Origin: Serratia fonticola
GTDB lineage: Bacteria; Pseudomonadota; Gammaproteobacteria; Enterobacterales; Enterobacteriaceae
Direction: 5' to 3'
Assembly: GCF_001006005.1 (NCBI RefSeq)
Contig: NZ_CP011254.1
Coordinates: 1,550,001 to 1,614,000, forward strand
DNA length: 64,000 nt
The position numbers and the translations under genes are program-made. Each line of letters begins with the position of its first letter. Position 1 is the first letter of the stretch. This document shows positions 44,229 to 55,989 of this stretch, in pieces. The notes beneath the pieces were generated by a model. The model searched no databases and was not told the DNA's origin. It was given only the letters and a program-made list of their open reading frames with translations.

Positions 44229-45158
44229 GTGGCACAGAGAGACTATGTAGGCCGCGGGCGCTCAGGAGCAGCGCGGCGCAAGACCCCCAGCCGTAAAAAA
44301 CGCAGTTCTCCAAAGGTATCCAAAACCGTGGTGGCGCTTGCCGTCGCCATTCTGGTTGTCTTTATCGGTGGTCTTTATTTCATTACCCACAACAAACCGG
44401 ATGAAACACCGATGTTGCCTACGCATGGCACACGCCCGGGCAACGGTCTGCCACCGAAGCCGGAAGAGCGTTGGCGTTACATCAAAGAGCTGGAGAACCG
44501 CCAGATCGGAGTCAAGACACCTACCGAGCCAACGGCCGGGGGAGAGGTCAATTCCAAAACTCAGTTGACCGACGAACAGCGCCAATTGCTGGAGCAGATG
44601 CAGGCCGATATGCAGCAGCGCCCGACGCAGCTGTCTGAAGTGCCTTACAACGATCCTTCACAGCTGCGTAACGGTGGGCGGCAACAACAGGTACAGCCGC
44701 CGGTACAGCAGCAGATAGCACCACCGGTGCAGCAACAGCAGGTCACTCAGCCTCGCAACCCGTTCAACAACGGCGCAGCACCCGTGCAGCAGCAACCGGT
44801 ACAGCAGCCGAAGCCGCAGGTACAGCAACCAAAACCACAGGCCGTAACTCCGCCAGTGCAGACCCGTCAGCCTGAAGTGAAACAAGAAGTAAAAACGGAA
44901 ACGGCCAAGCCGGAAACCAAACCTGAGTCGAAGCAGAAGTGGATGGTGCAATGTGGTTCGTTCCGCGCAGCCGATCAGGCCGAGTCGGTACGGGCACAGC
45001 TGGCGTTTGAAGGGGTTGAAAGCCGGGTCACCGCAGGCGGTGGCTGGAATCGAGTGATGCTCGGCCCATACAGCAGCCGCGCCGCCGCAGACAAAACCCT
45101 GTCGCGCCTGAAGGGCATTGGCATGTCAAGTTGCATTCCCCTCTCCGTCGGGGGTTGA
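44229..45158 (+). CDS. ftsN: Cell division protein FtsN
   Basis: Late divisome protein that triggers septal peptidoglycan synthesis. The 309-residue product has a short cytoplasmic tail (MAQRDYVGRGRS), one transmembrane segment at about residues 34-53 (VVALAVAILVVFIGGLYFI), a periplasmic essential stretch PPKPEERWRYIKELENRQ near residue 75, a Gln/Pro-rich linker (about 145-230), and a C-terminal SPOR domain (KWMVQCGSF to SSCIPLSVGG) that binds denuded glycan. The start codon is GTG. The stop overlaps the -35 of the hslVU heat-shock promoter. Confidence 0.95.
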   Translation: MAQRDYVGRGRSGAARRKTPSRKKRSSPKVSKTVVALAVAILVVFIGGLYFITHNKPDETPMLPTHGTRPGNGLPPKPEERWRYIKELENRQIGVKTPTEPTAGGEVNSKTQLTDEQRQLLEQMQADMQQRPTQLSEVPYNDPSQLRNGGRQQQVQPPVQQQIAPPVQQQQVTQPRNPFNNGAAPVQQQPVQQPKPQVQQPKPQAVTPPVQTRQPEVKQEVKTETAKPETKPESKQKWMVQCGSFRAADQAESVRAQLAFEGVESRVTAGGGWNRVMLGPYSSRAAADKTLSRLKGIGMSSCIPLSVGG

Positions 45159-45179
45159 AAAGCGTCAATCTCCCCCCAT
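45155..45179 (+). promoter_or_regulatory. Sigma-32 heat-shock promoter of hslVU
   Basis: TTGAAA (45155-45160), a 13-bp spacer and CCCCAT (45174-45179) match the sigma-32 consensus CTTGAAA-N13-CCCCAT. The -35 element overlaps the ftsN stop codon. Confidence 0.9.
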
Positions 45180-45195
45180 CTATAGTCTCAATATG

Positions 45196-45252
45196 CCTCG
45201 TAGTCTCTGCCAACGCAGAGGCTGCGGGGACTTCTTTCCGTCCGCAACGAGG
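45196..45252 (+). promoter_or_regulatory. Structured 5' UTR of hslVU
   Basis: CCTCGT (45196-45201) pairs with ACGAGG (45247-45252) and encloses two hairpins: CTCTGC-CAAC-GCAGAG (45205-45220) and TGCGG...CCGCA (45223-45246). This resembles the stable I-shaped leader reported for E. coli hslVU mRNA. It ends 8 bp before the hslV start codon and so likely covers part of the ribosome site. Confidence 0.75.
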
Positions 45253-45260
45253 GTCTGCTC

Positions 45261-45791
45261 GTGACAACAATTGTAAGCGTACGCCGCAACGGCCAGGTAG
45301 TGATCGGTGGCGATGGCCAGGCCACACTGGGCAACACGGTAATGAAGGGCAACGTCAAAAAAGTCCGTCGCCTGTATAACGACAAAGTGATTGCCGGTTT
45401 CGCCGGGGGTACGGCTGACGCTTTTACCCTGTTCGAACTGTTCGAGCGCAAGCTGGAGATGCACCAGGGCCATCTGGTGAAAGCGGCCGTTGAGCTGGCG
45501 AAAGACTGGCGTACCGACCGCATGCTACGCAAGCTGGAAGCCCTGCTGGCGGTAGCCGATGAGAATGCCTCGCTGATCATCACCGGTAACGGTGACGTAA
45601 TTCAGCCAGAAAATGATTTGATTGCGATCGGCTCCGGTGGCCCTTATGCCCAGTCGGCCGCCCGCGCGCTGTTGGAAAATACCGAAATGAGCGCCCGCGA
45701 AATCGTGGAGAAATCCCTGACCATCGCCGGCGACATCTGTATTTACACCAACCATTGTCACACCATTGAAGAATTGCCTTCCAAAGCGTAA
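45261..45791 (+). CDS. hslV: ATP-dependent protease subunit HslV (ClpQ)
   Basis: Proteolytic core of the HslVU protease. The 176-residue product starts [11 protein letters not shown]; after Met removal the N-terminal Thr is the nucleophile. [15 protein letters not shown] and the KVRR segment match E. coli closely. The start codon is GTG at 45261, which aligns with the E. coli N-terminus. It is the first gene of hslVU behind a sigma-32 promoter and is followed by hslU after 12 bp. Confidence 0.97.
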   Translation: MTTIVSVRRNGQVVIGGDGQATLGNTVMKGNVKKVRRLYNDKVIAGFAGGTADAFTLFELFERKLEMHQGHLVKAAVELAKDWRTDRMLRKLEALLAVADENASLIITGNGDVIQPENDLIAIGSGGPYAQSAARALLENTEMSAREIVEKSLTIAGDICIYTNHCHTIEELPSKA

Positions 45792-45803
45792 GGATCGAAT
45801 ACC

Positions 45804-47138
45804 ATGTCTGAAATGACCCCGCGCGAGATCGTCAGCGAACTGGACAGCTACATCATCGGCCAAAACAAAGCCAAACGTGCTGTCGCCATTGCCCTGCGCA
45901 ACCGCTGGCGCCGGATGCAGCTCAACGAGATGCTGCGTCACGAAGTGACCCCAAAAAATATTCTGATGATCGGCCCAACGGGCGTCGGTAAAACCGAGAT
46001 CGCCCGTCGTCTGGCTAAACTGGCCAACGCTCCCTTCATCAAGGTAGAAGCCACCAAGTTCACCGAAGTGGGCTATGTAGGTAAAGAAGTGGACTCTATC
46101 ATCCGCGATCTGACCGATGCCGCCGTGAAAATGGTGCGTCTGCAATCGATCGAGAAAAACCGCACCCGTGCGGAAGAGATGGCAGAAGAACGCATTCTCG
46201 ACGTGCTGATCCCACCGGCCAAGAACAACTGGGGCCAGGCAGAAGAGCAGAATGAACCTTCTGCCGCTCGCCAGGCATTCCGTAAGAAACTGCGTGAAGG
46301 TCAGCTGGACGATAAAGAAATCGAAATCGATCTGGCTTCGGCCCCGATGGGCGTGGAAATCATGGCTCCTCCGGGCATGGAAGAGATGACCAACCAGCTG
46401 CAATCGATGTTCCAAAACCTCGGTGGGCAGAAGCAGAAACCGCGTAAAGTGAAGATCAAGGAAGCCTTCAAGCTGCTGATCGAAGAAGAAGCGGCCAAGC
46501 TGGTAAACCCGGAAGAACTGAAAGAGCAGGCGGTGGAAGCCGTTGAACAGCACGGTATCGTGTTTATCGATGAGATCGACAAAATCTGTAAGCGCAGCGG
46601 CCAGAGCTCCGGCCCGGACGTGTCCCGCGAGGGCGTCCAACGCGACCTGCTGCCGTTGGTGGAAGGCTGTACGGTATCAACCAAGCACGGCATGGTAAAA
46701 ACCGATCACATTCTGTTTATCGCCTCTGGCGCGTTCCAGACGGCCAGCCCTTCCGACCTGATCCCGGAACTGCAAGGCCGTCTGCCAATCCGCGTTGAGC
46801 TGCAAGCGCTGACCACGGAAGATTTTGAACGTATCCTGACCGAGCCAAGCGCATCGCTTACCGAGCAGTACAAAGCGTTGATGGCTACCGAAGGCGTCAC
46901 TATCGATTTCACCGCTGACGGTATCCGCCGCATCGCTGAAGCCGCCTGGCAGGTTAACGAAAGCACCGAAAACATCGGCGCACGTCGTTTGCACACCGTA
47001 CTGGAGCGTCTGATGGAAGATATTTCGTACGATGCGAGTGAAATTGGCGGCCAATCCATTACAATTGACGCGGAATACGTGCGCAATCATCTGGATGAAC
47101 TGGTAGCGGATGAAGATCTGAGTCGTTTTATCCTATAA
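45804..47138 (+). CDS. hslU: ATP-dependent protease ATPase subunit HslU (ClpY)
   Basis: AAA+ unfoldase that delivers proteins to HslV. The 444-residue product has Walker [14 protein letters not shown] near residue 57, an I domain of about 140 residues in the middle, Walker B FIDEIDKI near residue 253, and the C-terminal end DLSRFIL that activates HslV. The pore motif GYVGK is at residues 90-94. It is co-transcribed with hslV and ended by a strong terminator. Confidence 0.97.
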   Translation: MSEMTPREIVSELDSYIIGQNKAKRAVAIALRNRWRRMQLNEMLRHEVTPKNILMIGPTGVGKTEIARRLAKLANAPFIKVEATKFTEVGYVGKEVDSIIRDLTDAAVKMVRLQSIEKNRTRAEEMAEERILDVLIPPAKNNWGQAEEQNEPSAARQAFRKKLREGQLDDKEIEIDLASAPMGVEIMAPPGMEEMTNQLQSMFQNLGGQKQKPRKVKIKEAFKLLIEEEAAKLVNPEELKEQAVEAVEQHGIVFIDEIDKICKRSGQSSGPDVSREGVQRDLLPLVEGCTVSTKHGMVKTDHILFIASGAFQTASPSDLIPELQGRLPIRVELQALTTEDFERILTEPSASLTEQYKALMATEGVTIDFTADGIRRIAEAAWQVNESTENIGARRLHTVLERLMEDISYDASEIGGQSITIDAEYVRNHLDELVADEDLSRFIL

Positions 47139-47168
47139 TCGCTCTATCACTGTCCTGTCAGTTATCTT

Positions 47169-47200
47169 TGTGGGAGGCATTGCCTCCCACATTTATTTTT
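47169..47200 (+). terminator. Terminator after hslU
   Basis: TGTGGGAGGCA and TGCCTCCCACA form an almost loopless 11-bp inverted repeat (in RNA, about 9 bp of stem and a small loop), followed by TTTATTTTT. Confidence 0.88.
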
Positions 47201-47235
47201 AACGGACACCGTCTTTTGACTTACTGAAGCGAAAT

Positions 47236-48153
47236 ATGAGCTCATCAACCACCACCACCCCGGCCAGAGCCTGGCTGGAAAGTTTACGACCACGAACCCT
47301 GCCATTGGCCTTTGCCTCCATCGTTGTCGGTTCCGCGATCGCGGCCTGGCAGGGCAGCCTGAAGCCCGGCGTGGCGCTGTTGGCTCTGCTGACCGCAGGT
47401 CTGCTGCAGATCCTCTCCAACCTGGCCAATGATTACGGTGATGCGGTAAAAGGCAGCGATAAAGAAGACCGTATCGGTCCGTTGCGCGGCATGCAAAAGG
47501 GCATGATCACCCAAAGCCAGATGAAACGGGCCTTGATGCTGACGGTGGTGCTGATCGCCATTTCCGGTTGCTGGCTAATCGCCGTCGCCTGTGAAAAACC
47601 TAGCGATGTAGTGGGCTTCCTGGTGCTGGGCGGGCTAGCGATTATCGCGGCCATTACCTATACCGTGGGCACCAAACCTTACGGTTATCTGGGGCTGGGC
47701 GATATTTCGGTATTGGTGTTTTTCGGCTGGCTCAGCGTGGCAGGCACCTACTATCTACAGACTCACACTTTCGATAGCGTCGTGATGTTGCCAGCCACCG
47801 CCTGTGGCCTGCTCGCGGCGGCGGTGTTGAACATCAATAATCTGCGCGATATCGAAAGTGACCGTGCTAACGGCAAAAATACCCTGGCCGTCCGCCTTGG
47901 CCCACAGAATGCGCGCTATTACCACGCAACGCTGCTGATCGCCGCCGTGGTCTGCTTTGCCCTGTTCACCCTACTTAACCTGCACAGCCTGTGGGGCTGG
48001 CTGTTTGTGCTGGCCATCCCGTTTCTGTATCGCCACGGTATGCGTGTCCTACGTGACCCTACTGCCGTCGGTATGCGTCCGATGCTGGAACATATGGTCA
48101 AGGCCGCCTTGCTCGCCAACGTGCTGTTTGCTATTGGCGTGGTGCTCAGTTAG
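47236..48153 (+). CDS. menA: 1,4-Dihydroxy-2-naphthoate prenyltransferase
   Basis: UbiA-family membrane enzyme that attaches the polyprenyl chain to dihydroxynaphthoate in menaquinone synthesis. The 305-residue product shows the prenyl-diphosphate Asp motif NDYGDAVKGSDKEDRIGPLR near residue 64 and a second Asp cluster INNLRDIESDRANGKN near residue 200, with about nine membrane segments. The opening ARAWLESLRPRTLPLAFA is conserved with E. coli. It is after hslU and before rraA as in E. coli. Confidence 0.96.
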   Translation: MSSSTTTTPARAWLESLRPRTLPLAFASIVVGSAIAAWQGSLKPGVALLALLTAGLLQILSNLANDYGDAVKGSDKEDRIGPLRGMQKGMITQSQMKRALMLTVVLIAISGCWLIAVACEKPSDVVGFLVLGGLAIIAAITYTVGTKPYGYLGLGDISVLVFFGWLSVAGTYYLQTHTFDSVVMLPATACGLLAAAVLNINNLRDIESDRANGKNTLAVRLGPQNARYYHATLLIAAVVCFALFTLLNLHSLWGWLFVLAIPFLYRHGMRVLRDPTAVGMRPMLEHMVKAALLANVLFAIGVVLS

Positions 48154-48251
48154 TTGAGACTTGCGTACCAGAACGCATCCTGGCACTGATGATTTTGCCA
48201 ACGGGGCGAATAAAGGGATATACTGGTTATTCCAGCGGCAAACAGACGTAA

Positions 48252-48743
<492 letters not shown>

Positions 48744-48757
48744 CCGCAGAAAATGAC

Positions 48758-48783
48758 AAAGGGCGCCTGAGGCGCCCTTTTCG
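48758..48783. terminator. Terminator between rraA and zapB
   Basis: AAAGGGCGCC-TGA-GGCGCCCTTTT is a strong GC stem with A and T runs on its two sides, placed between convergent genes so it can serve both. Confidence 0.9.
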
Positions 48784-48797
48784 TTGGTGCTAATGGA

Positions 48798-49037
48798 TCA
48801 GACTTCTTCCATTTTACCCAGCAATGCGCGCAGGCGATCTTGCCACACGTGCTGCTCTTCTTTCAGCTGCTGGTTTTCACGGACCAGTGACTCGTGGTTA
48901 CCCGCAGCGCTCTGAACTTCCTGAGACAGGGAATTGTTTTTCTCTTTCAGCTCTTCAATTTCCATCTGCAACAGCGTGATGGTATCGATCGCCTGCTGAA
49001 CTTTTGCTTCCAGTTTTTCAAATACTTCAAATGACAT
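48798..49037 (-). CDS. zapB: Cell division protein ZapB
   Basis: Small cytoplasmic coiled-coil protein that stabilises the Z ring with ZapA and FtsZ. The 79-residue product is almost entirely a heptad-repeat coiled coil ([20 protein letters not shown] and onward). It is the first gene on the minus strand after rraA and matches E. coli in length (81) and context. The promoter lies in the long zapB-glpF gap. Confidence 0.95.
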   Translation of the reverse strand: MSFEVFEKLEAKVQQAIDTITLLQMEIEELKEKNNSLSQEVQSAAGNHESLVRENQQLKEEQHVWQDRLRALLGKMEEV

Positions 49038-49558
49038 TCTTCAGTCCCCTCATGATAGCAAGGCGTACATCCATAAGTAGCGCCGCAACCTTAGCTGCAG
49101 CGACTGCGAATATGCTCGCGTAACCAACAGGCCCAGCGCCTGTTTCGATAAAACCTTTCCCGCAATAAAAACGATTGTAAGTAGCCAGCCCCCCAGTGTC
49201 TAGCAACATACCGACCCAACGCGCACTCTGTTGCAATTTTCCTACCCTGGCTATCAGCCAAAGCTGAAAGTCACCGCTGCCAAACGGCAGGGTTGTTAAC
49301 AAATAGAGACAAAATAACTGGTCAGATCACCGTTTTATGGCGCAGAAAGAACACCAAACAACGCGAATTCGCTCAATTTTATGACGAAGTACACACATTT
49401 TGATTTCGCTATTTCTCGTTTATGCTCGTTAACGATAAATTTACATCACATCCTCAACCGATAAGAGGACGTGAAGAAAAACTCTGTAGCTCAAGGCCAA
49501 AACGCCAACGCGCCAAGCCTAGATAACCTATAACCGTCGTCTGCAGGACAATAATATT
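49038..49558. other. Long non-coding region between zapB and glpF
   Basis: 521 bp without a credible gene; a 91-codon minus-strand frame reaching into zapB does not look like a protein. It must hold the zapB promoter and the glpF control region. A GlpR operator is at 49421. Other TTCG-type half sites (49406, TTCGCTATTTCTCG) could be secondary GlpR or CRP contacts but are not convincing. No RNA gene is evident. Confidence 0.6.
49421..49440. promoter_or_regulatory. Candidate GlpR operator
   Basis: TATGCTCGTTAACGATAAAT matches the GlpR consensus WATGTTCGWTAWCGAACATW in the core TCGTTAACGA and the left arm. It lies 119 bp upstream of the glpF start, as expected for repression without glycerol-3-phosphate. 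Confidence 0.65.
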
Positions 49559-51956
<2,398 letters not shown>

Positions 51957-51975
51957 TTCGTTTTACCCTGCAACA

Positions 51976-52002
51976 GCGCTGCCTACGGGCAGCGTTTTTT
52001 TT
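51976..52002 (+). terminator. Terminator between glpK and glpX
   Basis: CGCTGCC-TACG-GGCAGCG is a 7-bp GC stem followed by eight T residues, 20 bp after the glpK stop. It should reduce read-through into glpX, so glpX may have its own promoter in the following 75 bp. Confidence 0.9.
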
Positions 52003-52077
52003 GCCTCGCCCTGCCAGCTCCCCCCTGTGGTAAACTTTGCCGATATTTTCTTCCCTTTTCTCACTGACAGGTTTGCC

Positions 52078-53088
52078 ATGAAACGTGAATTAGCCATCGA
52101 ATTTTCCCGCGTTACCGAAGCCGCCGCACTTGCGGGTTATAAATGGTTGGGACGCGGCGACAAAAACGCCGCCGACGGTGCCGCCGTCAATGCCATGCGC
52201 ATTATGCTCAACAGGGTGGATATTGATGGCCGGATCGTGATCGGTGAAGGTGAGATTGATGAAGCCCCGATGCTGTATATCGGCGAAAACGTCGGTACCG
52301 GGCTGGGCGATGCGGTGGATATTGCCGTCGATCCCATCGAAGGCACACGCATGACCGCAATGGGGCAATCCAATGCGCTGGCGGTCCTGGCGGTAGGCGA
52401 TCGTGGCACCTTCTTGCACGCTCCTGATATGTACATGGAAAAACTGGTCGTCGGCCCGCAGGCGCGTGGAGTGATCGACCTCAACTTGCCGCTAGCCACC
52501 AACCTGAACAACATCGCTGCCTGCCTAGGCAAGCCACTGACGGAGCTAACGGTGATCACGTTGGCTAAACCGCGCCACGATGCGGTGATCGCAGAAATGC
52601 AGCAGCTCGGGGTGAAGGTTTTCGCTATTCCCGACGGTGATGTCGCCGCGTCGATCCTGACCTGTATGCCGGAAAGCGAAGTGGATGTGATGTACGGCAT
52701 CGGTGGCGCACCGGAAGGCGTGATCTCCGCTGCGGTGATCCGTGCGCTGGATGGTGATATGCAAGCCCGCCTGCTGGCTCGCCATCAGGTCAAAGGGGAT
52801 AACGAAGATAATCGCCGTATTGGCGAGCAGGAGCTGGCCCGCTGTAAAGAAATGGGCATCGAAGCCGGTAAGGTGTTGGTGCTGGATGAAATGGCGCGCA
52901 ACGATAACGTGATCTTTGCCGCGACCGGCATCACCAAGGGCGATCTGCTGGAAGGCATCACCCGCAAAGGCAATATGGCCACCACCGAAACCCTGTTAAT
53001 CCGGGGCAAATCGCGCACTATCCGCCGCATCCGTTCGACCCACTATCTGGATCGCAAAGACGCAGCGCTGCACGAATTCCTGCTTTAA
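52078..53088 (+). CDS. glpX: Fructose-1,6-bisphosphatase class II
   Basis: Gluconeogenic phosphatase, a type II enzyme distinct from Fbp. The 336-residue product matches E. coli GlpX in length. Metal and phosphate segments are GEGEIDEAPMLYIGE near residue 57, VDPIEGTRMTA near residue 84 and GIGGAPEG near residue 206. The chosen ATG (52078) gives MKRELAIEFSRVTEAAALAG; a longer frame is not conserved. In E. coli it is followed by fpr; here emrD and a regulator come first. Confidence 0.97.
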   Translation: MKRELAIEFSRVTEAAALAGYKWLGRGDKNAADGAAVNAMRIMLNRVDIDGRIVIGEGEIDEAPMLYIGENVGTGLGDAVDIAVDPIEGTRMTAMGQSNALAVLAVGDRGTFLHAPDMYMEKLVVGPQARGVIDLNLPLATNLNNIAACLGKPLTELTVITLAKPRHDAVIAEMQQLGVKVFAIPDGDVAASILTCMPESEVDVMYGIGGAPEGVISAAVIRALDGDMQARLLARHQVKGDNEDNRRIGEQELARCKEMGIEAGKVLVLDEMARNDNVIFAATGITKGDLLEGITRKGNMATTETLLIRGKSRTIRRIRSTHYLDRKDAALHEFLL

Positions 53089-53120
53089 CGCCTAGGGGCG
53101 CAGAGCGCGCCCCGTCTCTA

Positions 53121-54305
53121 TCAGGCAGTATGTCCCTGATGCTGCATACGGCTCGATAGCGGCCACCAACACAGCAAAATCAACAACGCCATGGCAAACA
53201 TCAGCAAACCAAGGCTGAACTGCCCGGTTTGTGGCAGCATGGCTGACAGCCAGGTTGCCAGGCCAGACCCCATATTCTGCATGCCGCCCACCAGGGCACC
53301 CGCCGCCCCGGCCAGATAAGGAAACGGCTCCATCGCACCGGTCGTCGCCAGTGGGAATAGCATCCCGGCACCAAAGAAGAACAACGCTGCAGGCACGATC
53401 AGCGTCCAGATATTCATCACCCCGAACCAACCAGGGATCCACATCATCAGCCCGGCCAACAGGCAACTGATCACCGAATGCCACATCAGGCTGTGGAAGG
53501 ATTTGCCGTCACGCCCGGCATACCAGGCACCAAAGAACGCCGCCGGGATCGGCAAGATAAACAGGATACTGACGGTCAAACCGCTCAGGCCCAACACTCC
53601 GCCCATCAACACGCCACAGCTGGCTTCAAAGACGGCGATCCCGGCCAGAGCGCCGATCAACATCACCAGATAGCAGCTGAAGGTGCCGTCCGCCAGCAGT
53701 TGGCGGAAGCTGGAAAGCATACGGCGTTTTTCCGTTTGCTGCGGCCGGGTTTCCGGCAACCAACGGAACATGGCAAACGCTACACCGGCGCACAACACCA
53801 GCAGGAAGCCATAACAAGCCCGCCAACCAAACATCATCGCCAGTCCCCCGCCAATCACCGGAGCCAACAGCGGGCTGACCAGAATGCCCATATTCAGCAG
53901 GCTATTGGCATAACGTAGGGAAGTGCCTGCATACAGATCGCGCGGCATGGTTCTGGCCATCACGCCCGCCACGCCGGTGCCCATACCCTGAACCGCGCTG
54001 GCGGCTACCAACATCGATAGGCTGTTGGCCAGCAAAGCGCCCAAGGCACCAAGTAGGAAAATCATCATGCCAGCCAGGATCACCGGGCGGCGGCCAATGC
54101 GATCGGAAAGCGGTCCGTAGATCAACTGCGAGAAGCCGTAGGTCAGCAGATAAGCCGCCATAACGCGCTGCACGGAGCCGGAGGGCACCGAGAGATCGCG
54201 GGCAATATCGGCGATGATAGGTACATAAATGGTTTGCGCCATCTGACCGACGGCAACCAGCAGGATCAGCATCACCAGCAGGTGGAAGTTCTCAACTTTT
54301 CTCAT
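53121..54305 (-). CDS. emrD: Multidrug efflux transporter EmrD
   Basis: Major facilitator superfamily proton antiporter with 12 predicted helices. The 394-residue product resembles E. coli EmrD, including the opening VAVGQMAQTIYVPIIADIAR, the MFS motif GPLSDRIGRRPVILAG near residue 70 and AMEPFPYLAGAAGALVG near residue 335. The start at 54303-54305 aligns with the E. coli N-terminus; two upstream starts are possible but not conserved. In E. coli it is not next to glpX; its presence here between glpX and fpr is a local difference. Convergent with glpX, divergent from the regulator. Confidence 0.9.
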   Translation of the reverse strand: MRKVENFHLLVMLILLVAVGQMAQTIYVPIIADIARDLSVPSGSVQRVMAAYLLTYGFSQLIYGPLSDRIGRRPVILAGMMIFLLGALGALLANSLSMLVAASAVQGMGTGVAGVMARTMPRDLYAGTSLRYANSLLNMGILVSPLLAPVIGGGLAMMFGWRACYGFLLVLCAGVAFAMFRWLPETRPQQTEKRRMLSSFRQLLADGTFSCYLVMLIGALAGIAVFEASCGVLMGGVLGLSGLTVSILFILPIPAAFFGAWYAGRDGKSFHSLMWHSVISCLLAGLMMWIPGWFGVMNIWTLIVPAALFFFGAGMLFPLATTGAMEPFPYLAGAAGALVGGMQNMGSGLATWLSAMLPQTGQFSLGLLMFAMALLILLCWWPLSSRMQHQGHTA

Positions 54306-54613
54306 TATCTTCATTAACTTATTCAGTCTTGCGACACTCAACCCCGCCTAATATCCCAGGGGGAACCACAGAGCAGCTTCTCAGCGTCGCATAAGCTAAC
54401 AAATCTGATTTTTTTAGCGAGTTTCGGGCAAATATAGATCGCCGTCACACTGGCACCTATCGCTACCAGTCTCGTAAATGAAACTGTACGTATCTGTTGT
54501 CATAACGGGAAAGAGTTAAAAATGATAAACTTGCATCAGATTAGCTTTAACACTTAATCGATAATTATTTCCATCAACTTGAAATAAGATACCGCCACAG
54601 GGATTTGGGTTTT

Positions 54614-55237
54614 ATGAAAACACCAGAGCTGATTTTATTGCAGTTAAAAACCTTGGGTCCTCATTCTGCCAAAATGCTGGCAGAGCGGCTGGAAATCACG
54701 CCGATGGGGATCCGCCAGCATCTGCAATCCCTTGAACAACGTGAGCTGGTTTGCTACGAGGAAACGCGCGCCAAAGTAGGCCGCCCGACGCGTTACTGGT
54801 CTTTGACCCAACAGGGCCATGCCCAGTTTGCCGACGGACACGATCGGCTTTCGGCGATCCTGCTGGAGTCTGCACATGAGCTGTTCGGTGCCGAAGGCAT
54901 AGAAAAGCTGATCCGGGCGCGCGAGGATAAACTCTATCACCGGTACGCTGATGAGCTGGCAGAGGAAGAAGACCATCTCAGCAAGCTCAACCGCCTGGTA
55001 AACCTACGCCAGCGTGACGGCTATATGGCGGAACTGTTGGAAAGCCCGCAGGGCATGTTGCTGGTGGAAAACCACTGTCCGATCGGCGTGGCGGCCCATA
55101 CTTGCAGCAACCTGTGCAACTCCGAACTGCAGCTGTTCCATCGCCTGTTTGGTAAAGGCTACCGGATAGAACGTACCGCGCATGCCATCTCCGGCTCACG
55201 ACATTGTGCTTATTTGATCCGACCACGGGAGCGTTAA
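54614..55237 (+). CDS. SufR-like iron-sulfur transcriptional regulator
   Basis: A 207-residue winged-helix regulator of the DeoR/ArsR-like SufR group. The helix-turn-helix is near residues 17-42 (SAKMLAERLEITPMGIRQHL), with the wing RAKVGRPTRYWSLT near residue 52. The C-terminus carries four cysteines, C155, C164, C168 and C198, in the pattern CPIGV...CSNLC...ERT...RHCAYLI, the arrangement of cyanobacterial SufR, so it probably senses iron-sulfur or redox state. The ATG at 54614 is chosen; a TTG three codons earlier is possible. It ends 4 bp before fpr, so the two are likely one transcript. I do not know a specific name. Confidence 0.82.
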   Translation: MKTPELILLQLKTLGPHSAKMLAERLEITPMGIRQHLQSLEQRELVCYEETRAKVGRPTRYWSLTQQGHAQFADGHDRLSAILLESAHELFGAEGIEKLIRAREDKLYHRYADELAEEEDHLSKLNRLVNLRQRDGYMAELLESPQGMLLVENHCPIGVAAHTCSNLCNSELQLFHRLFGKGYRIERTAHAISGSRHCAYLIRPRER

Positions 55238-55241
55238 AAGT

Positions 55242-55988
55242 ATGGCTGAATGGGTTAATGGCAAAGTGACAGGGGTACAACATTGGACCGATGGCTTGTT
55301 CAGCATCACCGTCAATGCCCCGATCGACAGTTTCACCGCCGGGCAGTTTGCCAAGCTATCACTAGAAATAGGCGGCGAGCGCGTTCAGCGCGCCTATTCT
55401 TACGTTAATGCCCCCAGCGATCCCAACCTGGAGTTTTATCTGGTCACAGTGCCGGAAGGAAAACTCAGCCCAAGCCTCCATCAGTTGCAGCCCGGAGCGG
55501 AGGTGATGGTCACCAAAGAAGCCGCCGGATTCTTTGTGCTCGAAGAAGTGCCAGACTGCGACACCTTGTGGATGTTGGCGACCGGTACCGCCATCGGCCC
55601 TTATCTATCGATCCTGCAAGAAGGCAAAGATCTGGAGCGCTTCAACAACCTGGTGCTGGTGCACGCTGCACGATTTGCTCGCGATCTCAGCTACCTGCCG
55701 CTGATGCAGCAGCTGCAACAGCGTTTTAACGGCAAACTACGCATTCAAACCGTGGTCAGCCGCGAAGAGGTGGCTGGCTCATTGACCGGGCGCGTTCCTG
55801 CTCTGCTGGAAGACGGCCTACTGGAAGCGGCAGTTGGTTTGACCCTGGATGCCGAAACCAGCCATGTGATGCTGTGCGGCAACCCGCAGATGGTGCGAGA
55901 TACCCAGCAAACGCTGAAAGAGAAGTACCAGATGCGCAAACATCTGCGCCGTAAGCCGGGCCATATCACCAGCGAGCATTACTGGTAG
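55242..55988 (+). CDS. fpr: Ferredoxin/flavodoxin NADP+ reductase
   Basis: FAD enzyme that passes electrons from NADPH to flavodoxin or ferredoxin, supporting iron-sulfur assembly, methionine synthase and oxidative-stress defence. The 248-residue product has the FAD motif RAYSYVNAP near residue 49, the NADP segment LATGTAIGPYLSIL near residue 110, and ends HITSEHYW, as the E. coli enzyme does in its last residues. It follows the SufR-like gene with a 4-bp gap; in E. coli fpr is alone and SoxS-activated. Control by the upstream regulator is inferred. Confidence 0.96.
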   Translation: MAEWVNGKVTGVQHWTDGLFSITVNAPIDSFTAGQFAKLSLEIGGERVQRAYSYVNAPSDPNLEFYLVTVPEGKLSPSLHQLQPGAEVMVTKEAAGFFVLEEVPDCDTLWMLATGTAIGPYLSILQEGKDLERFNNLVLVHAARFARDLSYLPLMQQLQQRFNGKLRIQTVVSREEVAGSLTGRVPALLEDGLLEAAVGLTLDAETSHVMLCGNPQMVRDTQQTLKEKYQMRKHLRRKPGHITSEHYW

Positions 55989-55989
55989 T

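Noticed and set aside
44680-44860. Gln/Pro-rich low-complexity repeats within ftsN as a possible mobile or phase-variable tract
   Set aside because: The repeats are imperfect codon-level repeats typical of the FtsN linker and the reading frame is intact; no simple-sequence tract of the phase-variation kind is seen.
49027-49302. 91-codon minus-strand ORF running into the zapB start
   Set aside because: It overlaps zapB, has no ribosome site I trust, and its composition is not protein-like. More likely chance coding in the zapB-glpF leader.
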